Part shown: piece after piece, positions 1-7,074 of the stretch | Numbering within the stretch: the stretch's first letter is position 1 | How the letters are laid out: each line of letters starts with the position of its first letter | Assembly: GCA_002352135.1 (NCBI GenBank) | Contig: DEHW01000033.1 | Location: forward strand, 1 to 11,789 | Length of the DNA: 11,789 nt | Direction: 5' to 3' | Origin: Lysobacterales bacterium UBA2790 | GTDB taxonomy: Bacteria > Pseudomonadota > Gammaproteobacteria > Xanthomonadales > Xanthomonadaceae | Translations under genes and position numbers: made by a program | The notes under the pieces: generated by a model | What the model was told of the DNA's origin: nothing | The model's database searches: none | Seen by the model: only the letters and a program-made list of their open reading frames with translations

Positions 1-216
1 TTGCCAATGCAACGGGGATTGCCGGTGCTGGTGGCACACGGTGTGTTCGATCCGGTGGTGCCTCACGCACTGGGTATGACGGCAGTCAGTCTGCTGGAAG
101 CATCCGGGCATCCAGTGACCTGGAAAAGCTATTCGATGGGACATTCACTTTGCGGTGAGCAGATCAATGACATTGCCGACTGGCTGGAGCAAATCCTGTC
201 TCTGGGGTCGGTGTGA
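1..216 (+). CDS. Alpha/beta-hydrolase esterase (carboxylesterase/phospholipase family), 3' end
   Basis: This is the C-terminal part of a serine hydrolase of the carboxylesterase/phospholipase (acyl-protein-thioesterase-like) family. The reading frame is open from base 1, so the start and the nucleophile Ser (GxSxG) lie upstream of the window; the first visible codon is interior, not a start. About 71 residues remain. They carry the last two members of the catalytic triad: Asp in HGVFDPVVP (visible residue 17) and His in MGHSLCGEQ (visible residue 48). Both contexts match the family (HGxxDxVVP, then MGHsv). The protein ends in a short amphipathic helix containing WLEQIL. The enzyme would be a soluble ester hydrolase acting on small esters or acyl chains; the true substrate cannot be told. 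Its TGA overlaps the GTG start of the downstream kinase, so it is probably the first visible gene of that operon. Confidence 0.85.
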   Translation: MPMQRGLPVLVAHGVFDPVVPHALGMTAVSLLEASGHPVTWKSYSMGHSLCGEQINDIADWLEQILSLGSV

Positions 217-1289
217 GCACCATGTCGTCCGGCAGCGAGCCGCAGACCGGGCGTGTTGATTGGTTGCCCGATTTCTGCCGCATCGATACGTTCTTCGTCG
301 TGATGGTGGCCGTGGAGATCGTTGTCCTGGCCGCCGTGTTGATGCCGGATACCACCGGTCACGCTCAGGCGCGGGATGTGTTCACTGCAAGTCTTTTTGC
401 ACAGTGGCTGGCCTTGCTGTCGTGTGTGCTGTTGTGTCAGACCCGAAGTTGGCTGGTGCGGCGGCCAATGTCATGGAGTGCGCCACTCGCATGGGCGTTG
501 CCGGTACTCACCACCTTGCTGGGCGCCGCTGCAGTTCACCGCTTGGACAAGATGATGGGCCTGCAGCTGACGGTGCCACCGGAGCACGCGCTGCGTTTCG
601 CGCTTTCCTGCGCGGCCATGGCGGGCCTGCTGACGGCCGCGTTGCTGCGCTATTTCTATGTGCAGCAGCAATGGAAATCGCAAGTCGGTGCCCATGCCCA
701 GGCCGAGGTCAAAGCCTTGCAGGCGCGAATTCGTCCGCACTTCCTTTTCAACAGCATGAACAGCATCGCCAGTCTGGTCAGACGCGATCCGGCAACCGCT
801 GAGCGTGCCATTGAGGACTTGGCCGATGTGTTCCGGGCGGCACTGGGCGCGGGTCAGGGGAGTTGGTCGCTGCGTGAGGAGTTCGATCTGATCGAGCGCT
901 ATCTGGCGATCGAAAAACTGCGTTTGGGCGACCGGTTACAGGTGCGTTGGGAGTTGACGGATGGGTCGCCAATGCAGGTTGCGATTCCCAAGTTGCTGTT
1001 GCAGCCCTTGGTCGAGAATGCCGTGCTGCATGGCGTAGCGAAACTCGCCGATGGCGGTGAGGTGCGTATTTGCACAAGGTCGACGGATGGTGGAATCGAG
1101 CTCAGGATCGAGAATCCGCGACCAACGGCGTCTGGCATGGTGGGCGGGAACGGTCATGCACTGGAGAGTGTGTCCTTGCGCTTGCAGCATCATTTCGGAC
1201 CGAAGGCCTGGATGGTCGTTGCGCCCACGCCCGGATACTATGCCGTCACCTTGTGGATGCCGGAATCGCGCGCCGGGGGAAGTTCATGA
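213..1289 (+). CDS. algZ: LytS/AlgZ-type membrane sensor histidine kinase
   Basis: This is a membrane sensor kinase of the LytS/AlgZ (FimS) family, 358 residues. The N-terminal third holds about four hydrophobic segments (near residues 27-45, 58-77, 90-108 and 126-148) and no periplasmic domain of note. The cytoplasmic part has the His_kinase (PF06580) signature with the phospho-accepting His176 in RPHFLFNSMNSI. It is followed by an HATPase domain with an N-box around Asn269 (LVENAVLHG) and a glycine-rich G-box near 311-323 (GGNGHALESVSLR). It would autophosphorylate and hand phosphate to the LytTR regulator encoded immediately downstream (ATGA overlap). The chosen GTG start overlaps the esterase stop (GTGA); an ATG nine bases further in (222) is a reasonable alternative. 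In Pseudomonas this pair governs alginate, type IV pili and virulence; the target here is unknown. The symbol follows family resemblance and linkage to an algR-hemC arrangement. Confidence 0.92.
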   Translation: MSTMSSGSEPQTGRVDWLPDFCRIDTFFVVMVAVEIVVLAAVLMPDTTGHAQARDVFTASLFAQWLALLSCVLLCQTRSWLVRRPMSWSAPLAWALPVLTTLLGAAAVHRLDKMMGLQLTVPPEHALRFALSCAAMAGLLTAALLRYFYVQQQWKSQVGAHAQAEVKALQARIRPHFLFNSMNSIASLVRRDPATAERAIEDLADVFRAALGAGQGSWSLREEFDLIERYLAIEKLRLGDRLQVRWELTDGSPMQVAIPKLLLQPLVENAVLHGVAKLADGGEVRICTRSTDGGIELRIENPRPTASGMVGGNGHALESVSLRLQHHFGPKAWMVVAPTPGYYAVTLWMPESRAGGSS

Positions 1290-2020
1290 AGATTCTGATT
1301 GTCGACGATGAACCATTGGCTCGGCAGCGCTTGCGCGATCTGCTGGCGGATGTGCCGGAAGCCCAGGTGATTGCTGAGGCGGCCGACGGGCGTATCGCGT
1401 GTGAGCTCGCCGATCAGTTGCGCCCGGACGTCGTCCTGCTGGATATCTCGATGCCGGTGATGGACGGTCTGGAAGCGGCGCGACACTTGGCAACCGGGTT
1501 GCATGCGCCGGGCGTGGTCTTCTGCACGGCCTACGATGAACATGCGTTGGCGGCATTCGAGGCGCGAGCGGTTGATTATCTGGTCAAGCCCATTCGCCGC
1601 GAACGCTTGATCGATGCCTTGCAACGTGTTCGCAGGCGGGCGGGATCGGAATGGATCGGGGCAGAGAAAGCCGTCCTTGGTCAGCGCGCAAGGACCCACC
1701 TTTGCGCGCGCATTCGTGGCACCTTGCGGCTGATCGATGTCAACGATGTCGTCTATCTGCAGGCGGAGGAAAAGTATGTGGTGGTCCACCATGCGGGAGG
1801 CGAAGACCTGATCGAAGATTCACTGAAGACCTTGGAGCAGGAGTTCCCCGATCTGTTCATCCGTATTCACCGCAATTGCCTAGTTGCCCGTGCCCGGTTG
1901 AAGGAGCTTCGGCGGCAGGGCGACGGCCACGTGGTTGCGGTGCTTCGCGATCAACCAGACACCTTGGAAGTCAGCCGTCGCTGCCTTCCTCTATTGAAGA
2001 AAGAACTGCGATTGTCATGA
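1286..2020 (+). CDS. algR: LytTR-family response regulator, AlgR-like
   Basis: This is a 244-residue DNA-binding response regulator. The receiver domain (residues 1-120) has the acidic pair Asp7/Asp8 in ILIVDDEP, the phospho-acceptor Asp53 in VVLLDISMP, Thr81 in FCTAYDEHA and Lys101 in YLVKPI. The C-terminal LytTR domain (about 139-240) starts after a basic linker and contains the family motifs [14 protein letters not shown] and [11 protein letters not shown]. LytTR proteins bind direct repeats through beta strands and recruit RNA polymerase or repress. The start is the ATG that overlaps the kinase TGA, with a GGGGGAAG ribosome site just before it. The open frame extends further upstream to 1070, but that stretch lies inside the kinase and has no receiver homology. 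Its own stop overlaps the hemC start. The partner is almost certainly the upstream kinase. Domain order and length match AlgR closely. Confidence 0.95.
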   Translation: MKILIVDDEPLARQRLRDLLADVPEAQVIAEAADGRIACELADQLRPDVVLLDISMPVMDGLEAARHLATGLHAPGVVFCTAYDEHALAAFEARAVDYLVKPIRRERLIDALQRVRRRAGSEWIGAEKAVLGQRARTHLCARIRGTLRLIDVNDVVYLQAEEKYVVVHHAGGEDLIEDSLKTLEQEFPDLFIRIHRNCLVARARLKELRRQGDGHVVAVLRDQPDTLEVSRRCLPLLKKELRLS

Positions 2021-2952
2021 CTGTATTGCGAATCGCCACGCGCAAGAGTGCGCTGGCACTGTGGCAAACCGAACACGTTGCGGATCAGTTGCGAGCGATG
2101 CACCCCGGTTTGGAAGTTGAGTTGTTGCCCCTGTCTACCCGTGGCGACGAAGTGCTTGATCGCTCACTCGCCGCAGTGGGCGGCAAAGGGCTGTTCCTGA
2201 AAGAGTTGGAAGAGGCGATGCTGCGTGGCGAGGCCGATCTGGCGGTGCATTCCTTCAAGGATGTGCCGATGCAACTCGAAGGGCCGTTTGAAATTGCCGC
2301 CGTACTTGAACGTGCTGACCCGCTGGATGCCTGGGTGTCCAATCACTATGACGGCTGGCAGTCGCTGCCGACGGGTGCGGTGGTGGGTACGTCTTCGTTG
2401 CGTCGTCGTGCGCGCCTGCGCAGCTTGCGGTCGGATATCGAAGTGCGTGATCTGCGTGGCAATGTGAACACCCGATTGGCGAAGCTGGATGCGGGCGAGT
2501 ACGACGCCGTCATTCTTGCCTGTGCCGGTTTGAAACGCCTGGGTTTCGAATCTCGCATCAGACAGAGGCTGCCCGCCGATATGTGGTTGCCTGCCGTGTC
2601 GCAAGGTGCCATCGCGGTGGAGATCCGTGCGGGAGATGTCCGCCTGCGCGAACTCCTCTCGGGTCTGGATCATGCGTTGACGCGGTCCTGCGTTGAAGCG
2701 GAGCGCAGCATGAATCGCGCGCTGGAGGGTAGCTGTCAGGTGCCCATCGCGGGCTACTGCGAGGTGGTCAGCAGCGAACTATGGTTGCGTGCCTGGGTTG
2801 GCAATGCCCTCACTGGCGAGTTTATTCAAGCCGAGTCGCGTGGATCAATTTCCCAGGCCGACGCGCTGGGGACGTCTGTGGCAGACCAGCTTTTCGCATT
2901 GGGCGCGGCGGATTTGCTGGCGCAGGCGGCTGAAAAGCCCGGCGCGCTCTGA
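2017..2952 (+). CDS. hemC: Porphobilinogen deaminase (hydroxymethylbilane synthase)
   Basis: This cytoplasmic enzyme joins four porphobilinogen units into hydroxymethylbilane, the step before the first macrocycle of heme synthesis. The 311-residue protein has the usual family length and all key features: [14 protein letters not shown] at the N-terminus, GGKGLF, the catalytic Asp82 in HSFKDVP, the substrate-binding arginines in GTSSLRRR (124-131), [10 protein letters not shown] (145-154), and the dipyrromethane cofactor Cys240 in [10 protein letters not shown]. The start is the ATG overlapping the regulator stop (ATGA). The open frame extends upstream to 1651, but that part is out-of-frame regulator sequence. 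In Pseudomonas, hemD normally follows algZ-algR-hemC. Here the strand ends with a strong hairpin and a convergent gene, so uroporphyrinogen-III synthase must be encoded elsewhere. Expression is probably tied to the operon upstream, as there is no gap for a separate promoter. Confidence 0.98.
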   Translation: MTVLRIATRKSALALWQTEHVADQLRAMHPGLEVELLPLSTRGDEVLDRSLAAVGGKGLFLKELEEAMLRGEADLAVHSFKDVPMQLEGPFEIAAVLERADPLDAWVSNHYDGWQSLPTGAVVGTSSLRRRARLRSLRSDIEVRDLRGNVNTRLAKLDAGEYDAVILACAGLKRLGFESRIRQRLPADMWLPAVSQGAIAVEIRAGDVRLRELLSGLDHALTRSCVEAERSMNRALEGSCQVPIAGYCEVVSSELWLRAWVGNALTGEFIQAESRGSISQADALGTSVADQLFALGAADLLAQAAEKPGAL

Positions 2953-2965
2953 AAGATCGATGGAC

Positions 2966-3005
2966 AGCCTTCTGATCAGCGCGCCAACGCGCTGATCAGA
3001 AGGCT
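2966..3005. terminator. Perfect 18-bp hairpin between convergent genes
   Basis: The arms at 2966-2983 and 2988-3005 are perfectly complementary over 18 pairs with a four-base CCAA loop. Each arm contains the self-complementary octamer CTGATCAG. The hairpin begins 13 bases after the hemC stop and ends 5 bases before the end of the convergent DUF481 gene, which is the expected place for a shared bidirectional terminator. The downstream T-tracts are poor on both sides (TTCGATTCATTT on the plus strand), so it may act as a roadblock or 3'-end stabiliser as much as a classical intrinsic terminator. Confidence 0.75.
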
Positions 3006-3010
3006 TCGAT

Positions 3011-3757
3011 TCATTTGAAGCTGTAGACCAGGTTCATGGTCGTAAGCGTGTCCGTGCTCTTTGTGCCCGGCGTCGTCTCGCTGTTGTAACGGGCCTCCAG
3101 CCCAAACTTCAGTGCCAGTTTGTCGTTCATGGCGACCGCCACACCGAAAATGTTCTGAGCGAAGGTGTTATCGGAGCCGGATTCGATCAGCAGGGTGTTG
3201 GTCAGGTTGGTGTTGGCCGTCAAACTGCGACGATAGTCCACCAGGCCACGCACAATCATGCTGCTTTCAGTGTCGCCCGTTGCAGCGACTTTGGCGCGGC
3301 GGAAACCGGGGCCCAGTTCCAGCGTCAGCGCCGAAGCCTCGGTGTCGAAGATGGTGTAGCCGTAACCGATCGAAAACGTCGACTGCGTCTCGTAGGAAGC
3401 GAAGTCGTCTTTCTCGTGGCGCAGCGCAGCGATCCACGAGCTGCGTTCGTTCATTTTCATCGCGCTGGATGCGCCAAGCTCATAGCGATTGGCATTCAGC
3501 TCGAAGCGCTCTTCGGGTGTTCCGTCACCGTCGAAGTCACCGCTGACTTCGCCTTTAGCGCGTAGCACAGAGACGTTGAATGCGTGCTTCCATTGGTCAT
3601 CTTCGTTGACGAAGTCCAGCTTGGCATTGAGGTTTTCGGAGCGCGCATTGCCGCGTGCGGCGGCAAGTCCGAGTTCACCTTGTCCGGTCCAGTTCGATGC
3701 CTGGACGGAAGGCGTGAGGGCGACAGCGCCCATTAGAGTGGCAATCGCTAGACGCAT
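3011..3757 (-). CDS. DUF481 family outer-membrane protein (YdiY-like)
   Basis: This is a 248-residue secreted protein of the DUF481 family, the group annotated as salt-induced outer-membrane proteins (YdiY). A short signal peptide (residues 1-20) ends in SVQA before Ser21. The mature part is a run of alternating hydrophobic/polar strands typical of a small beta barrel: WTGQGELGLAAARGNARS at the N-terminus, FSIGYGYTIFDTEAS near 128-142, ELGPGFRRAK, LVDYRRSLTANTNLTN, and a C-terminal strand ending in YSFK. An AGGAGA ribosome site lies 6 bases before the ATG. Its substrate or role is unknown. It follows the SLC13 permease on the same strand after 93 bases, so co-transcription is possible but not required. 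An oddity is the acidic loop at residues 74-86 (DFDGDG, then EE), which resembles a calcium-binding loop and is described as a finding. Confidence 0.88.
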   Translation of the reverse strand: MRLAIATLMGAVALTPSVQASNWTGQGELGLAAARGNARSENLNAKLDFVNEDDQWKHAFNVSVLRAKGEVSGDFDGDGTPEERFELNANRYELGASSAMKMNERSSWIAALRHEKDDFASYETQSTFSIGYGYTIFDTEASALTLELGPGFRRAKVAATGDTESSMIVRGLVDYRRSLTANTNLTNTLLIESGSDNTFAQNIFGVAVAMNDKLALKFGLEARYNSETTPGTKSTDTLTTMNLVYSFK

Positions 3758-3850
3758 GAGGTTCTCCTGTTCGGGATGGGTGGTCTGGCACCCGTTAGAG
3801 CACGGGGCTGGGGCATGCTAACCGTTCGTATTGAATCTCTTCTGAACTGA

Positions 3851-5617
3851 TTACAGTGGCCAGAACCTCGGGATAAAGGCAACCGCAACCGCCCAGAACA
3901 CCAGCACCAGTGGCGTGCCGAACCGAATGAAGTCGGTGAATCGATAGCCCCCCGCGTTGTAGACCATCGTGTTGGTCTGGTAACCCACGGGGGTGGCAAA
4001 GCTGGTTGATGCCGCAAAAATGACCGCAACCAGGAACGCGCTTGGGTTGCTGTCGAGCGCCTGCGCCGTGGCAATAGCGAGCGGACTCATCAGCACGGCG
4101 GCCCCGTTGTTGCTCATGAACTCGGTGAGGATGGCGGTCAACAGATAGATCACGGCGAGCATCGCCAGTGGTCCCAGATGACCGAACACGTCGAGCGTTT
4201 GTTGCGCGATCAGCGCTGCTGCGCCGGAGTTCTGCATGGCGACGCCGAGCGGAAGTACGCCCGCGAGCAACATGATCACGTGCCAGTCGATGCTGTCGTA
4301 CACCTCTTCAGGTTTCAGTACGCCCAGGAGCACGAGCGCGATACAGCCCAGAATGGCGGCGGCGACAATGGGCAGCCAGCCAACAGACGCAATCGCGACA
4401 ACACCAGTCATCACTGCGAGTGCCGAGATCGCCACACGCAGCGAGACCTTGCCATTTTCCCGTTCGTTCAGCACCACCAGATTCTGGTTGTTGCGCAGCG
4501 CCGCGAGCTCACGTTCAGGGCTGAGCAAGAGCAACAGATCACCGACGTTCAAGCTGAGGTCGCGCAGTTTTTCGCGTAGCACTTCACCACGGCGGTGTAT
4601 CGCCAACACGGTCATGGTATGGCGGGTCTCGAACTCGACCGCTGCAAGGTTCTGTCCAGTCAGTCTGGAGCCCGGCGTGATCATGGCCTCGACGAGTCGC
4701 AGCGGTTGTCCGCGAAAACGGCTGTCCTTCAGTTGAAACTCCGGCTCCAGTTGCAGCTTGGCGCGGTCCTTCAGTGTGCTCAGCTGATCCCAGTCGCCGC
4801 GCGCAAGCAGGATGTCGCCGATTTGCAAACTCTGCGCTCGCGGCGACCAGATCTTGGTGTCACCGCGGAGCAGTTCGAGCACGAACACGCCATAGCGGTC
4901 TGCCAGTTTGGCGTCGGTCACCGTTTGCCCGATCAAGGGAGATCCTGGCATGACCCTCAATTCGGCAATGTACTTGTTCAGTCCATAGGCTTCGGTCAAC
5001 TCCGTCGCGCGCCGATCCGGCAGAAGCCAAGGGCCAAGCAAGCCGACGTAAAGCAGTCCGGCTGCCATGGTGATCAATCCGAGTGGCGCAAACTCGAACA
5101 GGCCGAACCCCTCAAGGCCATGCTCCAGGGCAATCGAGTTGACTAGTAGATTGGTGGAGGTCCCGATCAACGTGCAAACGCCGCCCATTTGTGCGGCGTA
5201 GGACATCGGAATCAGTATCTTCGACGCCGAAAAATGGTTCCGAGCGGCCACCGCGAGCACGACCGGCAGGAACACCGCCAGCGCTGCAGTATTGTTGATG
5301 AAGGCAGACATGGCGCCGAGACAAAGCATCACGGTCAGCGTAAACAGCCAGGTTTGCCGGATACGCGCAAGCAGATCGCCCATCGCGCGCAGTGCCCCTG
5401 ATCGCGCTAAAGCAGAACTCAGAACGAACATGGCGGCGACCGTGATGGTGGCTTCGCTGCTGAATCCGCTGAGTGCCTGGGCAGGAGTGACCAGTCCAAG
5501 AATGAGCAGCGAGGCCAGGACCAGCATGGCAACCACATCCATCGGCAGTCGCTCGCTGATCCATAGCGCGGCGGCGACGACCATGACGCCCAGTGTCAGA
5601 AACGCCTGCAATTCCAC
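3851..5617 (-). CDS. SLC13-type anion permease with two RCK_C (TrkA-C) domains
   Basis: This is a 588-residue inner-membrane transporter of the ArsB/NhaD (SLC13, CitMHS-like) superfamily. Two membrane halves, about residues 5-198 and 395-585, flank a cytoplasmic insert made of two RCK_C/TrkA-C domains (about 212-292 and 300-385). The paired signature loops of the fold are present in both halves: SAFINNTAA (104-112) with GTSTN (152-156), and FMSNNGAA (500-507) with GYQTNTMVY (545-553). Proteins of this shape are usually annotated as sodium-coupled sulfate, dicarboxylate or other divalent-anion transporters; the substrate cannot be read from sequence. The TrkA-C domains probably bind a small ligand that gates transport. 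The start is GTG, chosen because AGGAAG lies six bases before it and the next residues begin the first membrane helix. It faces the lipoprotein gene across a 400-base divergent region. Confidence 0.92.
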   Translation of the reverse strand: MELQAFLTLGVMVVAAALWISERLPMDVVAMLVLASLLILGLVTPAQALSGFSSEATITVAAMFVLSSALARSGALRAMGDLLARIRQTWLFTLTVMLCLGAMSAFINNTAALAVFLPVVLAVAARNHFSASKILIPMSYAAQMGGVCTLIGTSTNLLVNSIALEHGLEGFGLFEFAPLGLITMAAGLLYVGLLGPWLLPDRRATELTEAYGLNKYIAELRVMPGSPLIGQTVTDAKLADRYGVFVLELLRGDTKIWSPRAQSLQIGDILLARGDWDQLSTLKDRAKLQLEPEFQLKDSRFRGQPLRLVEAMITPGSRLTGQNLAAVEFETRHTMTVLAIHRRGEVLREKLRDLSLNVGDLLLLLSPERELAALRNNQNLVVLNERENGKVSLRVAISALAVMTGVVAIASVGWLPIVAAAILGCIALVLLGVLKPEEVYDSIDWHVIMLLAGVLPLGVAMQNSGAAALIAQQTLDVFGHLGPLAMLAVIYLLTAILTEFMSNNGAAVLMSPLAIATAQALDSNPSAFLVAVIFAASTSFATPVGYQTNTMVYNAGGYRFTDFIRFGTPLVLVFWAVAVAFIPRFWPL

Positions 5618-5989
5618 TCCGCGCTTCCTGCTCCGTCCAAGTCATCTGAATCATCGCTGAAACGGACACTGTCCGGATAGCCTTGACTAATGTCCACGCT
5701 TCGCGGTTTGTGTGCGCGTGGTTGATGGGTCGACGCCGTGTCCAGTGGCGTCCGCCGGCCACAAGTTGCGCGATTTTCTAATATGCGGATGAGTCTGTTA
5801 CCGTTGTCGGGTCTGCGGTTTCGCTCGCAGCCTGCGGCGTCCAGCATGTGGTGGCGGTCCCGGCTTGACGCTTGGAAAACGATTGTTGCGCTACTGTGCC
5901 CCTCTGGTGGGTTGCGGGTCCAGCGGCGACGCATGGCGCGAGAATCACGACGTTATCCTTTGTTTGCTTGGTCGTTCCGAGAATGACCG
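5618..5989. other. Divergent intergenic region, no gene seen
   Basis: These 372 bases separate the start of the minus-strand permease from the plus-strand lipoprotein. The short open frames inside lack ribosome sites and family resemblance, so I call no gene. Promoters in both directions are expected here, but none is convincing. The best plus-strand candidate is TTGACG at 5865-5870 followed by the poor hexamer GCTACT at 5890-5895, with a 19-base spacer that is too long. An AT-rich patch with TAATAT sits at 5779-5784 but has no matching -35. A 13-base perfect palindrome at 5663-5675 lies close to the permease start. Confidence 0.5.
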
Positions 5990-6019
5990 ATGCGTTCCTT
6001 CCCTCAGGAGTTCAGCTTC

Positions 6020-6895
6020 ATGCGTCAATTCAAAACGGTTACCCGAGCCTACTTGGTGTCGTTGGCGGCGGTCTTGTTAGCGGCGTGCGGTCAATCCTCG
6101 GAACCGGCACCCAAGCCTGCCGGGGGTTCTGCTCCTCAGACGGCACCGGCGACAGTCGCTCCGACGTTTGCAACAGCGGTCACGGGTGATCTTCAAGTGT
6201 CTGGCCTGAGCCAGTTACCCAAGGGAATTCAGCTCTCAATCCGTCTTCTGGACGTGACCGATCCTTCTCAGGTCGCTCCGGTTGTGGCCGAGATCAATGA
6301 GCCAGCGCCCGCATTGCTTCCGCACCGATTCCGTTTGGGTTACGACGCCAGCAAGATCAAGCCAGAAGGTCGTTACGCCGTGCAGGCCGCTTTGCTTGCA
6401 GGTACTGCGCCCCTCTATTCGACCGCTGAGCCGGTTGCGGTGTTGACGCAGGGGGCGGGCGATCAACTGGTGTTGCAGCTTGTCCGTGGTGGTGCCGAGG
6501 CGGCGACTCAGATGGCGCCGACCGACAAGTTGAAAAAAGACTTCGCCGAGTTGGAGGGCAAGATCGGTGGATTCCGCCGTGTGACCGGCGAGCGCATCGA
6601 TGAGAAGGTCACCATTGGGTGGGACGCCTTCGTCAGTGCCGAGGGCGTGCGATTCGCCCGCGAACAGGTCGACACGGGCGAGTCGGCCTCGATTTCCTAC
6701 AAGTATGCCTACGCCAACGACAAGCTTTTCGCGGTCGTGCGCGAACATCGGAACGTCGTAACTTGGCTTGGCTGGGATGCCAGCGGTCAGTTGATTCTCA
6801 ACGATCGGCAGGGTGGTGCCCTGGACGCCTCAGAAGTGGAGTCATTGCGTCAGCAGGCGATGGCTTTGCATGAGTTGGCCAAGCAGAAGCGCTGA
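6020..6895 (+). CDS. Lipoprotein with YbaY-like domain and unknown C-terminal domain
   Basis: This is a 291-residue predicted outer-membrane lipoprotein. The signal peptide ends in a lipobox LLAAC with Cys23 as the lipidated residue; Gly follows it, so there is no Asp inner-membrane retention signal. A low-complexity Pro/Ala/Ser linker (about 25-53) leads to a domain at 57-155 that resembles YbaY/YscW-type lipoproteins. Its pattern is a GDLQVSG strand, the run LPKGIQLSIRLLDVTDPSQ, then PHRFRLGYDASKI and YAVQAAL, ending in a VLTQG segment. The segment 170-291 is not one I recognise: a charged helix, then strands around WDAFVSAEGVRFAREQ, SISYKYAYANDKLFAVV and TWLGWDASGQLIL, then a C-terminal helix. 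The start at 6020 is preferred over the in-frame ATG at 5990 because CAGGAG lies nine bases before it and it places the signal peptide correctly. The function is unknown. The gene precedes the oxidase operon but is separated from it by about 180 bases. Confidence 0.85.
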   Translation: MRQFKTVTRAYLVSLAAVLLAACGQSSEPAPKPAGGSAPQTAPATVAPTFATAVTGDLQVSGLSQLPKGIQLSIRLLDVTDPSQVAPVVAEINEPAPALLPHRFRLGYDASKIKPEGRYAVQAALLAGTAPLYSTAEPVAVLTQGAGDQLVLQLVRGGAEAATQMAPTDKLKKDFAELEGKIGGFRRVTGERIDEKVTIGWDAFVSAEGVRFAREQVDTGESASISYKYAYANDKLFAVVREHRNVVTWLGWDASGQLILNDRQGGALDASEVESLRQQAMALHELAKQKR

Positions 6896-6999
6896 TTCGC
6901 GATAAGTCGGATGTCGATAGAGGCGCGCCAGGAGGGACGCCTCGTTCGTTTGGATGCTGCGATGCGGAACGGAAAAAACCGACTGGTGAGCAGAATTCC

Positions 7000-7028
7000 T
7001 TGCTCGTGTCTGACTGCGGCCCTATCAT
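7000..7028 (+). promoter_or_regulatory. Candidate sigma70 promoter of the oxidase operon
   Basis: TTGCTC (7000-7005) is followed after exactly 17 bases by TATCAT (7023-7028), which differs from the TATAAT consensus at one position. The -35 is weak (3 of 6). The predicted transcription start is near 7035, giving a leader of about 40 bases before the DUF2244 ATG. It is the best promoter match in the gap between the lipoprotein gene and the oxidase cluster. Confidence 0.45.
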
Positions 7029-7043
7029 TTGACCTGCGTCAAA
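7028..7043. promoter_or_regulatory. FNR/Anr-type dyad upstream of the oxidase operon
   Basis: The sequence TTTGACCTGCGTCAAA is a perfect dyad of TTTGAC and GTCAAA around the four-base centre CTGC. It fits the Crp/Fnr-superfamily half-site rule TTGA(T/C)-N4-(A/G)TCAA used by FNR, Anr and Dnr. It abuts the candidate -10 and is centred on the predicted transcription start, a position at which such regulators usually repress. This suggests oxygen- or nitric-oxide-dependent control of the aa3 oxidase operon. Assignment to a particular regulator is inference. Confidence 0.55.
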
Positions 7044-7074
7044 ATGACGCATCCTGTTTTGTGTGCCGAAGTCG

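Noticed and set aside
112..153. Idea that the esterase is a pseudogene because it begins at base 1
   Set aside because: The frame is simply cut by the window edge; the catalytic Asp and His contexts are intact.
1070..1285. Upstream in-frame extension of the response-regulator reading frame
   Set aside because: It lies wholly inside the kinase gene in another frame, and the receiver domain begins exactly at ATG 1286, which has a good ribosome site.
1651..2016. Upstream extension of the hemC frame as a possible fused domain
   Set aside because: It is the shadow of the regulator gene, is Arg/Pro-rich with no family pattern, and the HemC N-terminus starts at 2017.
5865..5895. TTGACG with a downstream TACT as promoter of the lipoprotein gene
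   Set aside because: The spacer is 19 bases or more and the -10 matches at only three positions; kept only as a remark in the intergenic entry.
5738..5986. Open frame of 82 codons in the divergent intergenic region
   Set aside because: No ribosome site, an Arg/Ser-rich composition typical of random GC-rich frames, and no recognisable motif.
6920..6943. Possible terminator after the lipoprotein gene (GAGGCG with CGCCTC)
   Set aside because: Only six pairs with a 12-base loop and no real T-tract, so too weak to call.
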